DNA from: Paenibacillus sp. JJ-223 | Lineage (GTDB): Bacteria; Bacillota; Bacilli; Paenibacillales; Paenibacillaceae | Assembly: GCF_927798175.1 (NCBI RefSeq) | Contig: NZ_CAKMMP010000003.1 | Coordinates: 434,001 to 498,000 of the forward strand | Direction: 5' to 3' | DNA: 64,000 nt | Part shown: positions 8,720 through 17,941 of the stretch, piece by piece | Layout of the letters: each line of letters starts with the position of its first letter | Numbering within the stretch: the stretch's first letter is position 1 | The notes under the pieces: generated by a model | What the model was told of the DNA's origin: nothing | What the model saw: the letters and a program-made list of their open reading frames with translations, nothing else | The model's database searches: none | Made by a program: the position numbers and the translations under genes

Positions 8720-8747
8720 ATTATAACCGTCTTGAGATCGTCAACAA
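8720..8747 (-). promoter_or_regulatory. Promoter of the ada-radical SAM unit
   Basis: On the minus strand TTGTTG (8747-8742) and TATAAT (8725-8720) are 16 bases apart. Transcription would start about 8713, only some 13 bases before the ATG, so the leader is little more than the ribosome site. A methyl-Ada activator would bind upstream. Confidence 0.6.
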
Positions 8748-8828
8748 CGGTGAAAGAACGTAAAAGCAAGATTTCAAAACGAATTTCTGAGAAGTCCAAT
8801 AGAGCATGCGATGAGGTGAGGTGCTGCC

Positions 8829-8857
8829 TTCAATCTGAATGCAATATAAGCTACAAT
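8829..8857 (+). promoter_or_regulatory. Promoter of the third Gfo/Idh gene
   Basis: TTCAAT (8829-8834) and TACAAT (8852-8857) are 17 bases apart, about 50 bases before the start codon. Confidence 0.55.
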
Positions 8858-8909
8858 GTACTGGAGACTGATAATAATATTTACTCATCGATGAAAGAGG
8901 TAGGTAGAC

Positions 8910-9890
8910 ATGGTTCGTTTTGGCGTGGTAGGTACGAATTGGATTACGGAAAGGCTGCTGGAGGCTGCCGTGCAGGTCGAAGGTTTCGAGTTGACGGCCG
9001 TCTTTTCGAGAACCGCGGAGAAGGCGAATGCCTTTGCCGATCAATATCAAGCAGAACATCGGTTCACGAATTTGGAAGAAATGGCAGCGAGCGAGCATCT
9101 GGATGCCGTATACATCGCTACGCCCAATACGCTTCATGCCGCGCAGGCAGAATTGTTTCTGCGTAACGGCAAACATGTGTTGTGCGAGAAGCCTTTGGCG
9201 GCCAACAGCGCCGAAGTCGGTCGCATGATCGAGGTTGCGCGCAAGCACGATGTCCTCTTGATGGAGGCCATGAAATCGACCGTGCTGCCCGTGTTCCGGA
9301 TGGTGCAATCGCATCTGCACAAAATCGGGCCTGTTCGCAAATACGTGGCCAGCTATTGCCAGTATTCCTCGCGTTATGACAAATACAAGGAAGGCGTCGT
9401 GCTGAACGCATTTAAACCGGAACTGGCGAACGGGGCGCTGATGGATCTTGGGGTGTACTGCCTGTATCCGCTGATTACCCTGTTTGGCGCACCGCAGCAG
9501 GTGCAGGCGCAAGCGATGATGCTGGATTCCGGCGTGGACGGCCAGGGCAGCGTCCTTTTGAATTATGAAGGATTGGAAGCCGTCGTGACGTATTCGAAAA
9601 TTTCGAATTCCTATGTTCCTACCGAAATTATGGGCGAACGGGGCAGCATCCTGATCGACAAAATCGGATCCCCTGAACAGGCCGAAATCCGGTACAACGA
9701 CGGCACCGTCGAGAACATTGCGGCGGATCAGACGCACCCGGTCATGTATTATGAGGTGGAGGAGTTCGTGAAGCTGATCGAAGAGGGCAGACGAGAGTCG
9801 GACATCAATACGTATGAACGCTCCCTGGTCACGATGCAGGTCATGGATCGGATTCGGAAGCAAATCGGACTTGTTTTCCCGAATGATTGA
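8910..9890 (+). CDS. Gfo/Idh/MocA-family oxidoreductase (326 aa)
   Basis: The Rossmann motif is F-G-V-V-G-T-N-W-I-T (residues 4-13) and E-K-P is at 93-95. The segment A-M-K-S-T-V-L-P, with the later G-A-L-M-D-L-G-V-Y-C-L-Y-P, resembles the dihydrodiol dehydrogenase/YulF-like branch of the family. AAAGAGGTAGG precedes the ATG. The gene is followed 31 bases later by a methyltransferase, probably in one transcript. Substrate is unknown; this protein is not closely similar to the two Gfo/Idh proteins at 4.0 and 6.0 kb. Confidence 0.87.
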   Translation: MVRFGVVGTNWITERLLEAAVQVEGFELTAVFSRTAEKANAFADQYQAEHRFTNLEEMAASEHLDAVYIATPNTLHAAQAELFLRNGKHVLCEKPLAANSAEVGRMIEVARKHDVLLMEAMKSTVLPVFRMVQSHLHKIGPVRKYVASYCQYSSRYDKYKEGVVLNAFKPELANGALMDLGVYCLYPLITLFGAPQQVQAQAMMLDSGVDGQGSVLLNYEGLEAVVTYSKISNSYVPTEIMGERGSILIDKIGSPEQAEIRYNDGTVENIAADQTHPVMYYEVEEFVKLIEEGRRESDINTYERSLVTMQVMDRIRKQIGLVFPND

Positions 9891-9921
9891 ATGAAAAATT
9901 GGAAAGTCGAGGCGAGTAGAG

Positions 9922-10641
9922 ATGAGCGAGAACAGAAGAGACGAGCAAACGGGACGGTCGTCCGCTTTGGAGCTGGACCAGATCGTGTTTATCGGAAGAA
10001 CGTTTGAAGAATACGTGCGCATGTTCGATCTTCGTCCGGAAGAACTGCGTGGCACATCCATTCTGGATTGTCCGGGAGGCGCATGTTCCTTTACGGCGCG
10101 AGCCTGCGAGCTCGGTGCCCGTGCCGTTGCGGCCGATATCGCGTATGCGTTTGATTTGGAGAGTTTAAGGTTGAAGGGGCAGGCAGACATCGATCATACG
10201 ATGCGGCAGTTGTCCAAAGTAAGCGACGGCTTTCGTTGGGAGGAGCACGGGTCGATCGACGGCCTGAAAGTGGAACGATTGCGTGCGCTCAGAGAGAGTA
10301 CCGATGACATGGCCAACTTTCCGGAACGTTATGTCTCAGCCGTGCTGCCTGGTCTGCCGTTTGAGGATGAATGGTTCGATTTGACGTTATCGGCCCATTT
10401 CCTTTTTACCTACGCAGATCAGCTGGATCTGGATTTCCATGTGCGTACCTTGCGGGAGCTGCTGCGGGTGACCAAAGGGGAGCTGCGCATTTTCCCTACG
10501 GCAGATCGTTCGGGGAAACGCTACAGTCAAATGGATGAGCTGCTGGCTTCGGTGGCGGATTCCGGGTATTCCGTATCGGAAGTGAAGACCGCATACGAGT
10601 TCCAGTCGGGCGCACACACGATGCTAATCATCCGAAAATGA
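9922..10641 (+). CDS. Class I SAM-dependent methyltransferase
   Basis: The 239-residue protein has SAM-binding motif I at about residues 47-59 (I-L-D-C-P-G-G-A-C-S-F-T-A) and an acidic strand-2 end at A-V-A-A-D-I. A post-I region L-P-F-E-D-E-W-F-D-L-T-L-S-A-H-F-L-F lies near 143-160. It would transfer a methyl group to an unidentified acceptor in the cytoplasm. GAGGCGAG precedes the ATG. It follows the Gfo/Idh gene closely, but no shared pathway is obvious. Confidence 0.8.
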   Translation: MSENRRDEQTGRSSALELDQIVFIGRTFEEYVRMFDLRPEELRGTSILDCPGGACSFTARACELGARAVAADIAYAFDLESLRLKGQADIDHTMRQLSKVSDGFRWEEHGSIDGLKVERLRALRESTDDMANFPERYVSAVLPGLPFEDEWFDLTLSAHFLFTYADQLDLDFHVRTLRELLRVTKGELRIFPTADRSGKRYSQMDELLASVADSGYSVSEVKTAYEFQSGAHTMLIIRK

Positions 10642-10717
10642 TCTTATCAGGCAGTGATTTTTCCTCCGCTGAGGAACATCAGTGGTTGAAATCAGGCAGG
10701 TTGCCGCTTTCCGGAAT

Positions 10718-10747
10718 TTGTTCTTCTTCGTCAACGCCCGTTATAAT
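10718..10747 (+). promoter_or_regulatory. Promoter of the epimerase gene
   Basis: TTGTTC (10718-10723) and TATAAT (10742-10747) are 18 bases apart, about 35 bases before the start codon. Confidence 0.6.
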
Positions 10748-10781
10748 TTGGTTTTAAGTCAGAACGTGCAGAGGAGGTTAA

Positions 10782-11681
10782 ATGGGAATGAAAAAAGTGC
10801 TTATTCTTGGCGGTACGCGTTTCTTTGGCAAACGTCTGGTAGACCATCTGTTATGGGAAGGCCAATCGGAGATTACGATCGCTACGCGCGGCAATACGGA
10901 TCCAGGTTTCCCAGACGAGGTGAGACGGATCAAATTGGACCGGGAAGATCCGCAATCCCTTGCGGCTGCCGCGCAGTCGGACCACTGGGATGTCGTCTAC
11001 GACAACATCTGTTATTCGCCGAATGACGCCACATCCGCTTGTGAGGCCTTCAAGGGAAGAACGCGGCGTTATGTGCTGACGTCAACGTTGTCCGTCTATG
11101 GCGATCCGCGCCCCGGGTTTACGGAGACCGATTTTGATCCATATACATATCCGGTCCAACCGGGAGGCCGCGACGATTTCTCCTACGGGGAGGGCAAACG
11201 GATGGCGGAGGCGGTATTTTTCCAACAGGCTGATTTTCCGGTGGCTGCGATGCGCATCCCGATCGTGCTCGGCATCGATGATTATACGAAACGTCTGCAT
11301 TTCCATGTCGAACACGTGCAAAAGGGCAAGCCGATCGGCATTCCGAACAAAGATGCGGAGATCGCCTTCATCAACTCGACCGAAGCGGCGAGGTTTCTCG
11401 CATGGCTTGGCAAACATTCGTTGACGGGTCCTGTCAACGCTGCATCCAAAGGCACGATCACCCTGTCGGCGATGATGAACCTGATCGAAACCGTGACCGG
11501 CATGCAGGCCCAGATCCTGACCCGGACAGGGCCGGAAGACATGTCGCCGTTCGGCGTGGCGCAATCGTGGTTCATGGATACAGCGAAAGCGGAGCAGGAA
11601 GGGTATTCGTTCGAGGCATTGATGGACTGGTTCCCGGGTCTTGTCAGAGAAGTCGCGCTCGCGCTTCAATCCAACGTTTGA
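10782..11681 (+). CDS. NAD-dependent epimerase/dehydratase (extended SDR-like)
   Basis: The 299-residue protein opens with the nucleotide-binding motif G-G-T-R-F-F-G-K (residues 9-16). It has T-S-T-L-S-V-Y-G near 95-102 and an S-Y-G-E-G-K segment near 135-140 that supplies the Tyr-x3-Lys pair. This is the layout of atypical extended SDRs that act on nucleotide sugars or related substrates. GAGGAGG lies 4 bases before the ATG at 10782 and 10 bases before a second ATG at 10788; either may be used. It has its own promoter and terminator. Confidence 0.82.
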   Translation: MGMKKVLILGGTRFFGKRLVDHLLWEGQSEITIATRGNTDPGFPDEVRRIKLDREDPQSLAAAAQSDHWDVVYDNICYSPNDATSACEAFKGRTRRYVLTSTLSVYGDPRPGFTETDFDPYTYPVQPGGRDDFSYGEGKRMAEAVFFQQADFPVAAMRIPIVLGIDDYTKRLHFHVEHVQKGKPIGIPNKDAEIAFINSTEAARFLAWLGKHSLTGPVNAASKGTITLSAMMNLIETVTGMQAQILTRTGPEDMSPFGVAQSWFMDTAKAEQEGYSFEALMDWFPGLVREVALALQSNV

Positions 11682-11754
11682 ACGATAATGTCCCAAAGTA
11701 TGATTAATGCGACCACGAATCTACGATCGAGCTGAGCATACGCGGTTATTATAA

Positions 11755-11792
11755 AGAGACCATGCATCCAACGCGATGCATGGTCTTTGTTT
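11755..11792 (+). terminator. Terminator between the epimerase gene and the convergent lacI gene
   Basis: A perfect 11-bp stem, GACCATGCATC with GATGCATGGTC, has a 6-base loop, an A-rich left flank and TTTGTTT on the right. It could end transcription from both sides. Confidence 0.85.
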
Positions 11793-11854
11793 ATCAAGCG
11801 GCGGATGAAACCATACCCGGAACCATCCGCGTATTCAGCAAATTGCTCCATCAC

Positions 11855-12874
11855 TCACCACGGTGCAGATCGTGGTGAAGTCGCCGACGCGCGTATGCGC
11901 AGCTCCGATGGCAGAATGACCGTCTGGGGCTCGGCTGGCGCCTTGTCCTCGATCCGATCGATCAGCATCCGCATGCCTCGGGCGCCGAATTCATAGGCCG
12001 GCTGCGCCGCAACGGTCAGGAACGGATCGAACGCGGACGCTGCATCCAGATCGTCGAAACAGACGACCGAAACGTCGTCAGGCACGGCAAGCCCTTTTTT
12101 TCGCAAAATCCGAATGACTCCGATCGCAACGAGATTGTTCGCGGCAAAAATGGCCGTAGGGCCGTCCGGGCCGTCCAGTAATGAATGGAGCGCTTGCTCG
12201 TCCCGGAACTCCCGGTAGTCTGTCCGCAGCACGAAGGATGGATCGGCATCTAGTCCGGCTTCCTGCAATCCCTCCATATACCCCTGTTCCCGCAAGCGGG
12301 CCGTCGACACATCGGGAGAACCATTGACGAGCGCAATGCGCCGGTGGCCGAGCTTCACGAGGTAACGCATCAGCTGGAGGGCGCCTTCGCGGCTGTCGCC
12401 GGCAATAACGTCTGACGTGATGCCCGGAACGGTGCGGTCCAGAATGACAAACGGAATGCTGCGTGCCTGCAATTGCTGCAAATGGTCCAGCGATCGGTCT
12501 CCGGCAGGCGCAAACAGTACGCCGTCGACCCGAGTGGACAGCAGGGCCTCGACATAACTTTTCTCCTTCCCGTAATCTTCATCGCTGTTGGCGAACAGCA
12601 GGCGGTATCCGCGTTCATGGGCTGCATCCTCCGCTCCCCGTGCCAAGGTGGTGTAGAACGGATTGGTAATATCGGTAATGAGCAGGGACAGTATGCCGGT
12701 ACGCTGAAGCACGAGACTTCGTGCGTTTGAATTCGGAATATATCCGAGCTCGTCAATGACCTGCTGCACGCGTTCACGCGTTGCGGAGCTGATTCGCCCC
12801 GTCTGATTGATGACTTTGGAGACCGTCATCGCGGAGACGTTGGCTTTTTTGGCAATGTCATAAATCGTAATCAA
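11855..12874 (-). CDS. LacI-family regulator, probably of the fucose operon
   Basis: The protein begins I-T-I-Y-D-I-A-K-K-A-N-V-S-A-M-T-V-S-K-V-I-N, a standard LacI helix-turn-helix. A hinge (N-A-R-S-L-V near residue 50) and a sugar-binding domain follow. I chose the TTG at 12874 because LacI proteins normally start right before this motif and AGAAAGG lies upstream; that gives 339 residues. An ATG at 12910 would add 12 residues. It is divergent from fucI. A long inverted repeat (12957-12976) in the shared region is its likely operator. Inducer unknown; L-fucose or fuculose phosphate is inferred from context. Confidence 0.85.
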   Translation of the reverse strand: MITIYDIAKKANVSAMTVSKVINQTGRISSATRERVQQVIDELGYIPNSNARSLVLQRTGILSLLITDITNPFYTTLARGAEDAAHERGYRLLFANSDEDYGKEKSYVEALLSTRVDGVLFAPAGDRSLDHLQQLQARSIPFVILDRTVPGITSDVIAGDSREGALQLMRYLVKLGHRRIALVNGSPDVSTARLREQGYMEGLQEAGLDADPSFVLRTDYREFRDEQALHSLLDGPDGPTAIFAANNLVAIGVIRILRKKGLAVPDDVSVVCFDDLDAASAFDPFLTVAAQPAYEFGARGMRMLIDRIEDKAPAEPQTVILPSELRIRASATSPRSAPW

Positions 12875-12956
12875 TGCGATCGAACCTTTCTCGGGTGATG
12901 TTCCTCCCATTTTATAGGATGACCTCGATTGACAGCAAGAGAAGTGCATGCTATGT

Positions 12957-12976
12957 TAGGGTTACCGATAACCCTA
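12957..12976. promoter_or_regulatory. Inverted repeat, probable operator of the LacI regulator
   Basis: Arms TAGGGTTA and TAACCCTA (8 bp, perfect) flank CCGA, giving a 20-bp dyad with a central CG step as in LacI-family operators. It lies 82 bases upstream of the regulator start and about 250 bases before fucI. Confidence 0.6.
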
Positions 12977-13110
12977 CTAACAAAAGACTTCATTTTCACA
13001 GCATCCTTCTTGCCTAAAATGGCTGTTTACATCATAGAAGGGTGAAGTACATATCCATTGAAAATGAGGTCCCATGCGCAGAGATTGTATCGGTGTTTTT
13101 AACCAAAGTT

Positions 13111-13125
13111 ATGTAAACGCATTCA
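13111..13125 (+). promoter_or_regulatory. cre site upstream of fucI
   Basis: ATGTAAACGCATTCA matches the cre consensus WTGNAANCGNWNNCW at all 15 positions. It lies 104 bases before the fucI start. A weak TTCAAA/TATACA pair (13122-13127, 13143-13148) overlaps its right end, so CcpA binding would block this promoter. The rest of the 354-base region between the two genes shows no other feature. Confidence 0.7.
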
Positions 13126-13228
13126 AAACGAGCGAAACCCCGTATACAAGGCTGTGGGCACAAGAAAATAAGGCATCGTAACGTGATTCGCGAAATTCCA
13201 TGGACCCATTAAAGGAGGACGCTTAACG

Positions 13229-15019
13229 ATGACACATCAGGATTACCGTTATAAGCAGGCTTTTCCCAAGATTGGCATTCGTCCCACGATTGACGGAAGA
13301 CGCAAGGGAGTTCGCGAATCGCTGGAGGAGCAAACGATGCGCATGGCCACCAGCGTGGCCGAATTGATCTCGGCTGAACTTCGATACCCCGACGGCTCGC
13401 CGGTAGAATGCATCATTGCCGAATCCTGCATTGGCGGCGCCGCCGAGGCTGCGGCTGCAGGTGAACTGTTCAACCGCTCCGACGTTGGCGTTACGATTAC
13501 GGTCACCCCTTGCTGGTGTTACGGCACGGAAACGATGGATATGTCTCCTTCGACGCCGACGGCGATTTGGGGATTCAACGGCACGGAGCGGCCGGGTGCG
13601 GTATATTTGGCGGCTGTACTTTCGGCTCATGCCCAGAAAGGGATTCCGGCGTTCGGCATTTACGGTGAACATGTTCAGGATGGGGGAGACTCTTCGATTC
13701 CGGACGATGTGCGGGAGAAGCTGCTGCGTTTCAGCCGCGCAGCGCTCGCAGTAGCGACGATGAAAGGCCGGGCTTATCTGTCGATCGGTTCGGTTTCCAT
13801 GGGGATTGCCGGCTCCATCGTGAACGATGCATTTTTTCAAGAATATCTCGGCATGCGGAACGAATATGTGGACATGAGCGAACTGACGCGCCGCATCGAG
13901 GAAGAAATCTACGATCCCGAGGAATACAAGCTGGCGCTCGCTTGGGTGAAAGAGAACTGCATTGAAGGCCCGGATAACAATCCACCGCATTTACAGACGG
14001 ATCGCAAGCGGAAGGATTACGAATGGGAAACGGTCGTGAAAATGACGCAAATCGTGCGGGATTTGATGGCCGGAAATCCAAGGCTTGCCGAGCTCGGTTA
14101 TGCCGAAGAATCGATGGGTCACCATGCGATCGTATCCGGTTTTCAAGGACAACGCCAGTGGACGGATCATGCGCCGAACGGGGATTTCCTCGAATCGATG
14201 CTGAATTCCTCCTTCGACTGGAACGGAAGACGTGCGCCTTATCTTGTCGCTACGGAAAACGACAGCTTGAACGGCGTATCCATGCTGTTCGGTTCCTTGC
14301 TGACACATACCGCGCAGATTTTTGCCGATGTGCGTACGTATTGGAGCCCGGACTCCGTCAAACGGGTAACAGGACATCAGCTGGAAGGTCTTGCGCAGGA
14401 CGGTATCCTTCATCTGATCAACTCCGGTTCGGCGGCGCTGGACGGCACGGGCGAACAGACCCGGGACGGTAAGCCGGCGCTGAAGCCGTTTTGGGAAATA
14501 ACGGATGAAGAAGCCAAGGCGTGCCTGGGGGCCACATCCTGGAGACCGGCATCGGTGGAATATTTCAGGGGCGGCGGTTTCTCGGCGGATTTCCTTACGC
14601 GGGGCGGCATGCCTGTCACGATGACCCGGCTCAATCTGGTCAAGGGACTTGGCCCGGTGCTTCAAATTGCCCAAGGATATACGGTGGATCTGCCGGAGGA
14701 CGTGCACGATGCGCTCGATCAACGCACGGACCCGACTTGGCCATCGACCTGGTTTGCCCCGATCCTGACCGGTTCGGGAGCCTTTACCTCCGTGTACGAA
14801 GTCATGAACCAATGGGGAGCGAATCATGGCTCCATCTCATATGGCCATATCGGCGCAGACCTGCTGACGCTGGCTTCCATGCTGCGCATACCGGTCAGCA
14901 TGCATAACGTGCCTGCTGAAGACATTTTCCGGCCGCGAGCATGGGGACTGTTCGGAACGAGCGAACCGGAAAATGCCGATTACCGCGCATGCAGCACCTT
15001 TGGCCCATTGTACCGCTAG
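13229..15019 (+). CDS. fucI: L-fucose isomerase
   Basis: FucI interconverts L-fucose and L-fuculose. The 596-residue length fits the E. coli enzyme (about 590). The opening [17 protein letters not shown] and the [10 protein letters not shown] segment near residue 95 are typical. The metal ligands Glu337 and Asp361 of E. coli correspond to Glu343 (A-T-E-N-D) and Asp367 (F-A-D-V-R), with the same 24-residue spacing. The third ligand His is probably His533 (A-N-H-G). AAAGGAGG precedes the ATG. It is first in an operon with a kinase and a class II aldolase. Confidence 0.95.
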   Translation: MTHQDYRYKQAFPKIGIRPTIDGRRKGVRESLEEQTMRMATSVAELISAELRYPDGSPVECIIAESCIGGAAEAAAAGELFNRSDVGVTITVTPCWCYGTETMDMSPSTPTAIWGFNGTERPGAVYLAAVLSAHAQKGIPAFGIYGEHVQDGGDSSIPDDVREKLLRFSRAALAVATMKGRAYLSIGSVSMGIAGSIVNDAFFQEYLGMRNEYVDMSELTRRIEEEIYDPEEYKLALAWVKENCIEGPDNNPPHLQTDRKRKDYEWETVVKMTQIVRDLMAGNPRLAELGYAEESMGHHAIVSGFQGQRQWTDHAPNGDFLESMLNSSFDWNGRRAPYLVATENDSLNGVSMLFGSLLTHTAQIFADVRTYWSPDSVKRVTGHQLEGLAQDGILHLINSGSAALDGTGEQTRDGKPALKPFWEITDEEAKACLGATSWRPASVEYFRGGGFSADFLTRGGMPVTMTRLNLVKGLGPVLQIAQGYTVDLPEDVHDALDQRTDPTWPSTWFAPILTGSGAFTSVYEVMNQWGANHGSISYGHIGADLLTLASMLRIPVSMHNVPAEDIFRPRAWGLFGTSEPENADYRACSTFGPLYR

Positions 15020-15069
15020 GATTGCTTACAGACATTGTCGATCATCGGTTCTAAAAGGAGGAATAGCGG

Positions 15070-16554
15070 ATGGGAAAGCAGGCAATCCGCGTGCTTGCCG
15101 CAGATTTCGGGGCCGGAAGCGGCCGGGTGGTTCGGGGCAGCTATGACGGCGCAAAGCTTGAGTTGCAAGAGGTGCACAGGTTCGCCAACGATCCCGTGCA
15201 GCTCGGCGCAGACCTGTATTGGGATTTCCTGCGGCTCTATCATGAACTCAAGGAAGGCATCGCGAAAGGGGCACGGTCCGTGTCCGGGATTCATTCCATG
15301 GCGGTAGATACATGGGGCGTTGATTTCGGCCTGGTGGACGGAACCGGGAGGCTGCTTCGAAATCCGCGCCATTATCGCGATGCAAGCAACAAAGCGTGGA
15401 TGCAGGAGGCCGTGCGCCTAGTCAGCGAACGGGAACTGTACCGGATGTCCGGCGTATTGCCCCATCAGATCAACAGCGTGTTCCAATTGTTCGGACGTGC
15501 GCGGGAGCATGCCGGACATCTGGGTTCGGATACGCGGATGATGTTCATGCCGGATCTGTTCCACTATTATCTCTCTGGCGTGCAATCTTGCGAATATACG
15601 ATCGCAAGCACCAGCGGGTTGCTTCAGGCTGGGCGATCGCAATGGAACGAACCGCTCTTACACCGGTTGGGGCTGCCGGAAACGTTGTTCCCCGAGGTCG
15701 TTCCTTCTGGAACGATCCTAGGTGGACTGTCCGGCGACCTGCGCAAAGAATTGCAGACTGGCCCCATTCAGGTTGTGGCTGCGGGTTCGCATGATACCGC
15801 CTCCGCCGTTGCGGCCATTCCAGCCACAGGTTCGGACCATGCGTTTATCAGCTGTGGAACATGGTCGCTTATGGGCATGGAAATGGATAAGCCGGTATTG
15901 AATGATACGGCCCGCGACCTGGGGTTTACCAATGAAGGTACGGTAGATGGCAGGATTCGCCTGCTCAAAAACCGATCCGGCCTGTGGCTTCTACAGGAAT
16001 GCAAGCGACAGTGGGAGCGGGAGGGGCGATCGTTCTCGCACGAGGAACTGGTCCAGCTCGCCGCCACGTCCACACCGCACCTGTGTTACGTCTCCTTGGC
16101 TGACGAAGCGTTCATGGCACCGGGCAACATGCCAGAGCGGATTCGCAAGCAGTGCGAGGCCAGCAGGCAAACGGTGCCCGCGACGGTTGGAGCCGTCGTG
16201 CGCTGTATCATCGAAAGCCTTGCCCTGGAGTTCAGGCAGACGCTGGAAGAACTTGAACGGGTTACGGGGGTTGAGCCGCGCGTGATTCATATGGTGGGGG
16301 GCGGGGTGCATAACCGGCTGCTGTGTCAGTTGACCGCAAATGCTGCCGGCATTCCGGTCATCGCTGGCCCAGCCGAGGCTACCTCGGCCGGAAACTGCAT
16401 GGTCCAGTTGATGGCCCAGGGCGAATTTGCCCATCTCGGCGAGATCCGGGAGGTCATGAAGGTTTCTTTTTCACCACAGACGTATGAACCCCAGGAAATG
16501 GCGCAATGGCAGGAAGCATACGGCACGTATCAGCGATTGAACATGCAGACGTAA
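15070..16554 (+). CDS. FGGY-family kinase (rhamnulokinase-like), probable L-fuculokinase
   Basis: The 494-residue protein starts with the FGGY phosphate loop A-A-D-F-G-A-G-S-G-R. It has V-D-T-W-G-V-D-F-G near residue 78 and a C-terminal A-D-P block (G-G-G-V-H-N-R-L-L-C-Q near 416). By sequence it looks more like rhamnulokinase than like E. coli FucK. However, its place between fucI and the class II aldolase argues that it phosphorylates L-fuculose to L-fuculose 1-phosphate. It may accept both ketoses. AAAGGAGGAATAGCGG precedes the ATG. Confidence 0.85.
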   Translation: MGKQAIRVLAADFGAGSGRVVRGSYDGAKLELQEVHRFANDPVQLGADLYWDFLRLYHELKEGIAKGARSVSGIHSMAVDTWGVDFGLVDGTGRLLRNPRHYRDASNKAWMQEAVRLVSERELYRMSGVLPHQINSVFQLFGRAREHAGHLGSDTRMMFMPDLFHYYLSGVQSCEYTIASTSGLLQAGRSQWNEPLLHRLGLPETLFPEVVPSGTILGGLSGDLRKELQTGPIQVVAAGSHDTASAVAAIPATGSDHAFISCGTWSLMGMEMDKPVLNDTARDLGFTNEGTVDGRIRLLKNRSGLWLLQECKRQWEREGRSFSHEELVQLAATSTPHLCYVSLADEAFMAPGNMPERIRKQCEASRQTVPATVGAVVRCIIESLALEFRQTLEELERVTGVEPRVIHMVGGGVHNRLLCQLTANAAGIPVIAGPAEATSAGNCMVQLMAQGEFAHLGEIREVMKVSFSPQTYEPQEMAQWQEAYGTYQRLNMQT

Positions 16555-16596
16555 ATAGAATGATCTAAACCTTGGATATAAAGGAGTGGAGAGGAC

Positions 16597-17274
16597 ATGT
16601 TGGAACAAACGGAACAGCAGGTGCGGGAGGAACTGACGAAGTATGCCAGAAAAGCAGTCGCGCAAGGACTGGTGGTAGGACCCGGCGGAAACATCAGCGC
16701 ACGCGCGGGCGACACGATGCTGCTTTCCCCAAGCGGTTATGCGCTGGAAGAACTGGAACCGGATGAGTGGGTTGCCGTGGATATTTCCACGGGGGAGACG
16801 CGGCCAGGCTCTCCCCGCCCTTCATCCGAAGTGCTGATGCACTTGTTCGCGTATCGCGTTAATGCGGGCATTCAAGCGATCGTACACACGCATCCGGCCT
16901 ACACCATTGCGCTCAGCCTGGTATACGACGAACTGCCGCACCTCTTTCCCGATCAATCCGCACTCGTGGGGGACATCGGTATGGTCCCTTATGTACTGCC
17001 AACCACCAAACGCCTTGCCGATACCGTCTCCGCGAAAGTGGGACCAGGGCAGCATAGCGCCTTGATCCTGGCGAACCATGGTCTGGTGACGATCGGCAAA
17101 AATCTGCGGGAAGCCTATTATCGTACACAAGTCGTTGAGGAAAGCGCCAAGGTGTACATGATCGCCCAGTCGGTCGGAGAACCCAGAGCGCTCACGGCTG
17201 AACAATATAAAGAGATCCAATCTCTGGAAACGGAGGCGTACCGCGTCCAGCTGCTGCAGCAGCTTAAATCCTGA
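16597..17274 (+). CDS. fucA: Class II aldolase, probable L-fuculose-phosphate aldolase
   Basis: The 225-residue protein has the class II aldolase fold. G-G-N-I-S-A-R is at 30-36, the catalytic acid is Glu78 (S-S-E-V), and the zinc ligands are His97 and His99 (H-T-H-P) and His161 (A-N-H-G). E. coli FucA uses Glu73, His92, His94 and His155, an equivalent set. It would split L-fuculose 1-phosphate into dihydroxyacetone phosphate and L-lactaldehyde. It closes the fucose operon. A related ribulose-5-phosphate epimerase activity cannot be excluded from sequence alone. Confidence 0.88.
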   Translation: MLEQTEQQVREELTKYARKAVAQGLVVGPGGNISARAGDTMLLSPSGYALEELEPDEWVAVDISTGETRPGSPRPSSEVLMHLFAYRVNAGIQAIVHTHPAYTIALSLVYDELPHLFPDQSALVGDIGMVPYVLPTTKRLADTVSAKVGPGQHSALILANHGLVTIGKNLREAYYRTQVVEESAKVYMIAQSVGEPRALTAEQYKEIQSLETEAYRVQLLQQLKS

Positions 17275-17311
17275 TTCGTGAAAATAAATGAAATTCTTTT
17301 TTCGACAACTA

Positions 17312-17339
17312 TTGCATATCCGCTATTACCGAGTATAAT
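17312..17339 (+). promoter_or_regulatory. Promoter of the 115-aa hypothetical gene
   Basis: TTGCAT (17312-17317) and TATAAT (17334-17339) are 16 bases apart, with the start codon about 36 bases downstream. Confidence 0.6.
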
Positions 17340-17375
17340 ACTTGGTAAACAAACCGTAGGGGGATGCAATAAACG

Positions 17376-17723
17376 ATGAAAACATACGATGAATTGAACT
17401 CGCTGCTTGTCGACGATTATCTGGATCTCCTGAACATGGCTGACCGGCTCGGGGATGATGAATGGAAGCAATCCATTTTGGATGCACTCCGCGAAGAGGT
17501 AGAGGCAAACCGCCATCGGGATTCGCATGAGGTCAGACACGACCTCTGGGTACAGTTTGAACATATTAATGAACAAATGCATGCTTTGCTGCTGCAGTTG
17601 AAGGATACGGACGAACCGAACGAAAAAGAAAAAATCATCGAGGAATTGTGGGGGCTTAAAGTCGACCGCAATGCCATTTCACGCAAGTTGGAAACGATCA
17701 CCCGATCCGGTGCCGGCAGATAA
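17376..17723 (+). CDS. Small acidic hypothetical protein
   Basis: I do not recognise this 115-residue protein. It is highly charged and predicted helical, with no membrane segment or signal peptide. Residues 1-45 and 55-110 form two amphipathic helical stretches rich in Glu, Asp, Leu and Lys, with coiled-coil-like spacing (E-H-I-N-E-Q-M-H-A-L-L-L-Q-L-K). It has its own promoter and terminator and lies between the fucose and deo genes, with no evident link to either. Confidence 0.7.
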   Translation: MKTYDELNSLLVDDYLDLLNMADRLGDDEWKQSILDALREEVEANRHRDSHEVRHDLWVQFEHINEQMHALLLQLKDTDEPNEKEKIIEELWGLKVDRNAISRKLETITRSGAGR

Positions 17724-17773
17724 TACAACAGCTTTCGCTCTAAATATATATAATCATATAGATATATACCGCC

Positions 17774-17817
17774 AAGCTTGTCTATCCTAGCGCTATGCTA
17801 GGAGAGGCAGGCTTTTT
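17774..17817 (+). terminator. Terminator after the 115-aa gene
   Basis: A long imperfect stem (GCTTGTCTATCCTAGC with GCTAGGAGAGGCAGGC) and a short loop are followed by TTTTT. Confidence 0.8.
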
Positions 17818-17850
17818 GTGCGGGAATAGTGACCCTTGCAGCGATTCATG

Positions 17851-17856
17851 TATAAT
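17851..17856 (+). promoter_or_regulatory. Possible -10 box of deoR
   Basis: TATAAT lies 85 bases before the deoR start. The best -35 candidate at a 17-base spacing (AGTGAC) is poor, so the promoter may be weak or need an activator. Confidence 0.35.
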
Positions 17857-17941
17857 GAACAGGACGCGTTTTCCAAGGCTTGTGGTGGGACAACGTTAAG
17901 TCAGGCATAATTGGGCTTATAGTGAAGCGAGGCGAGCAGGG

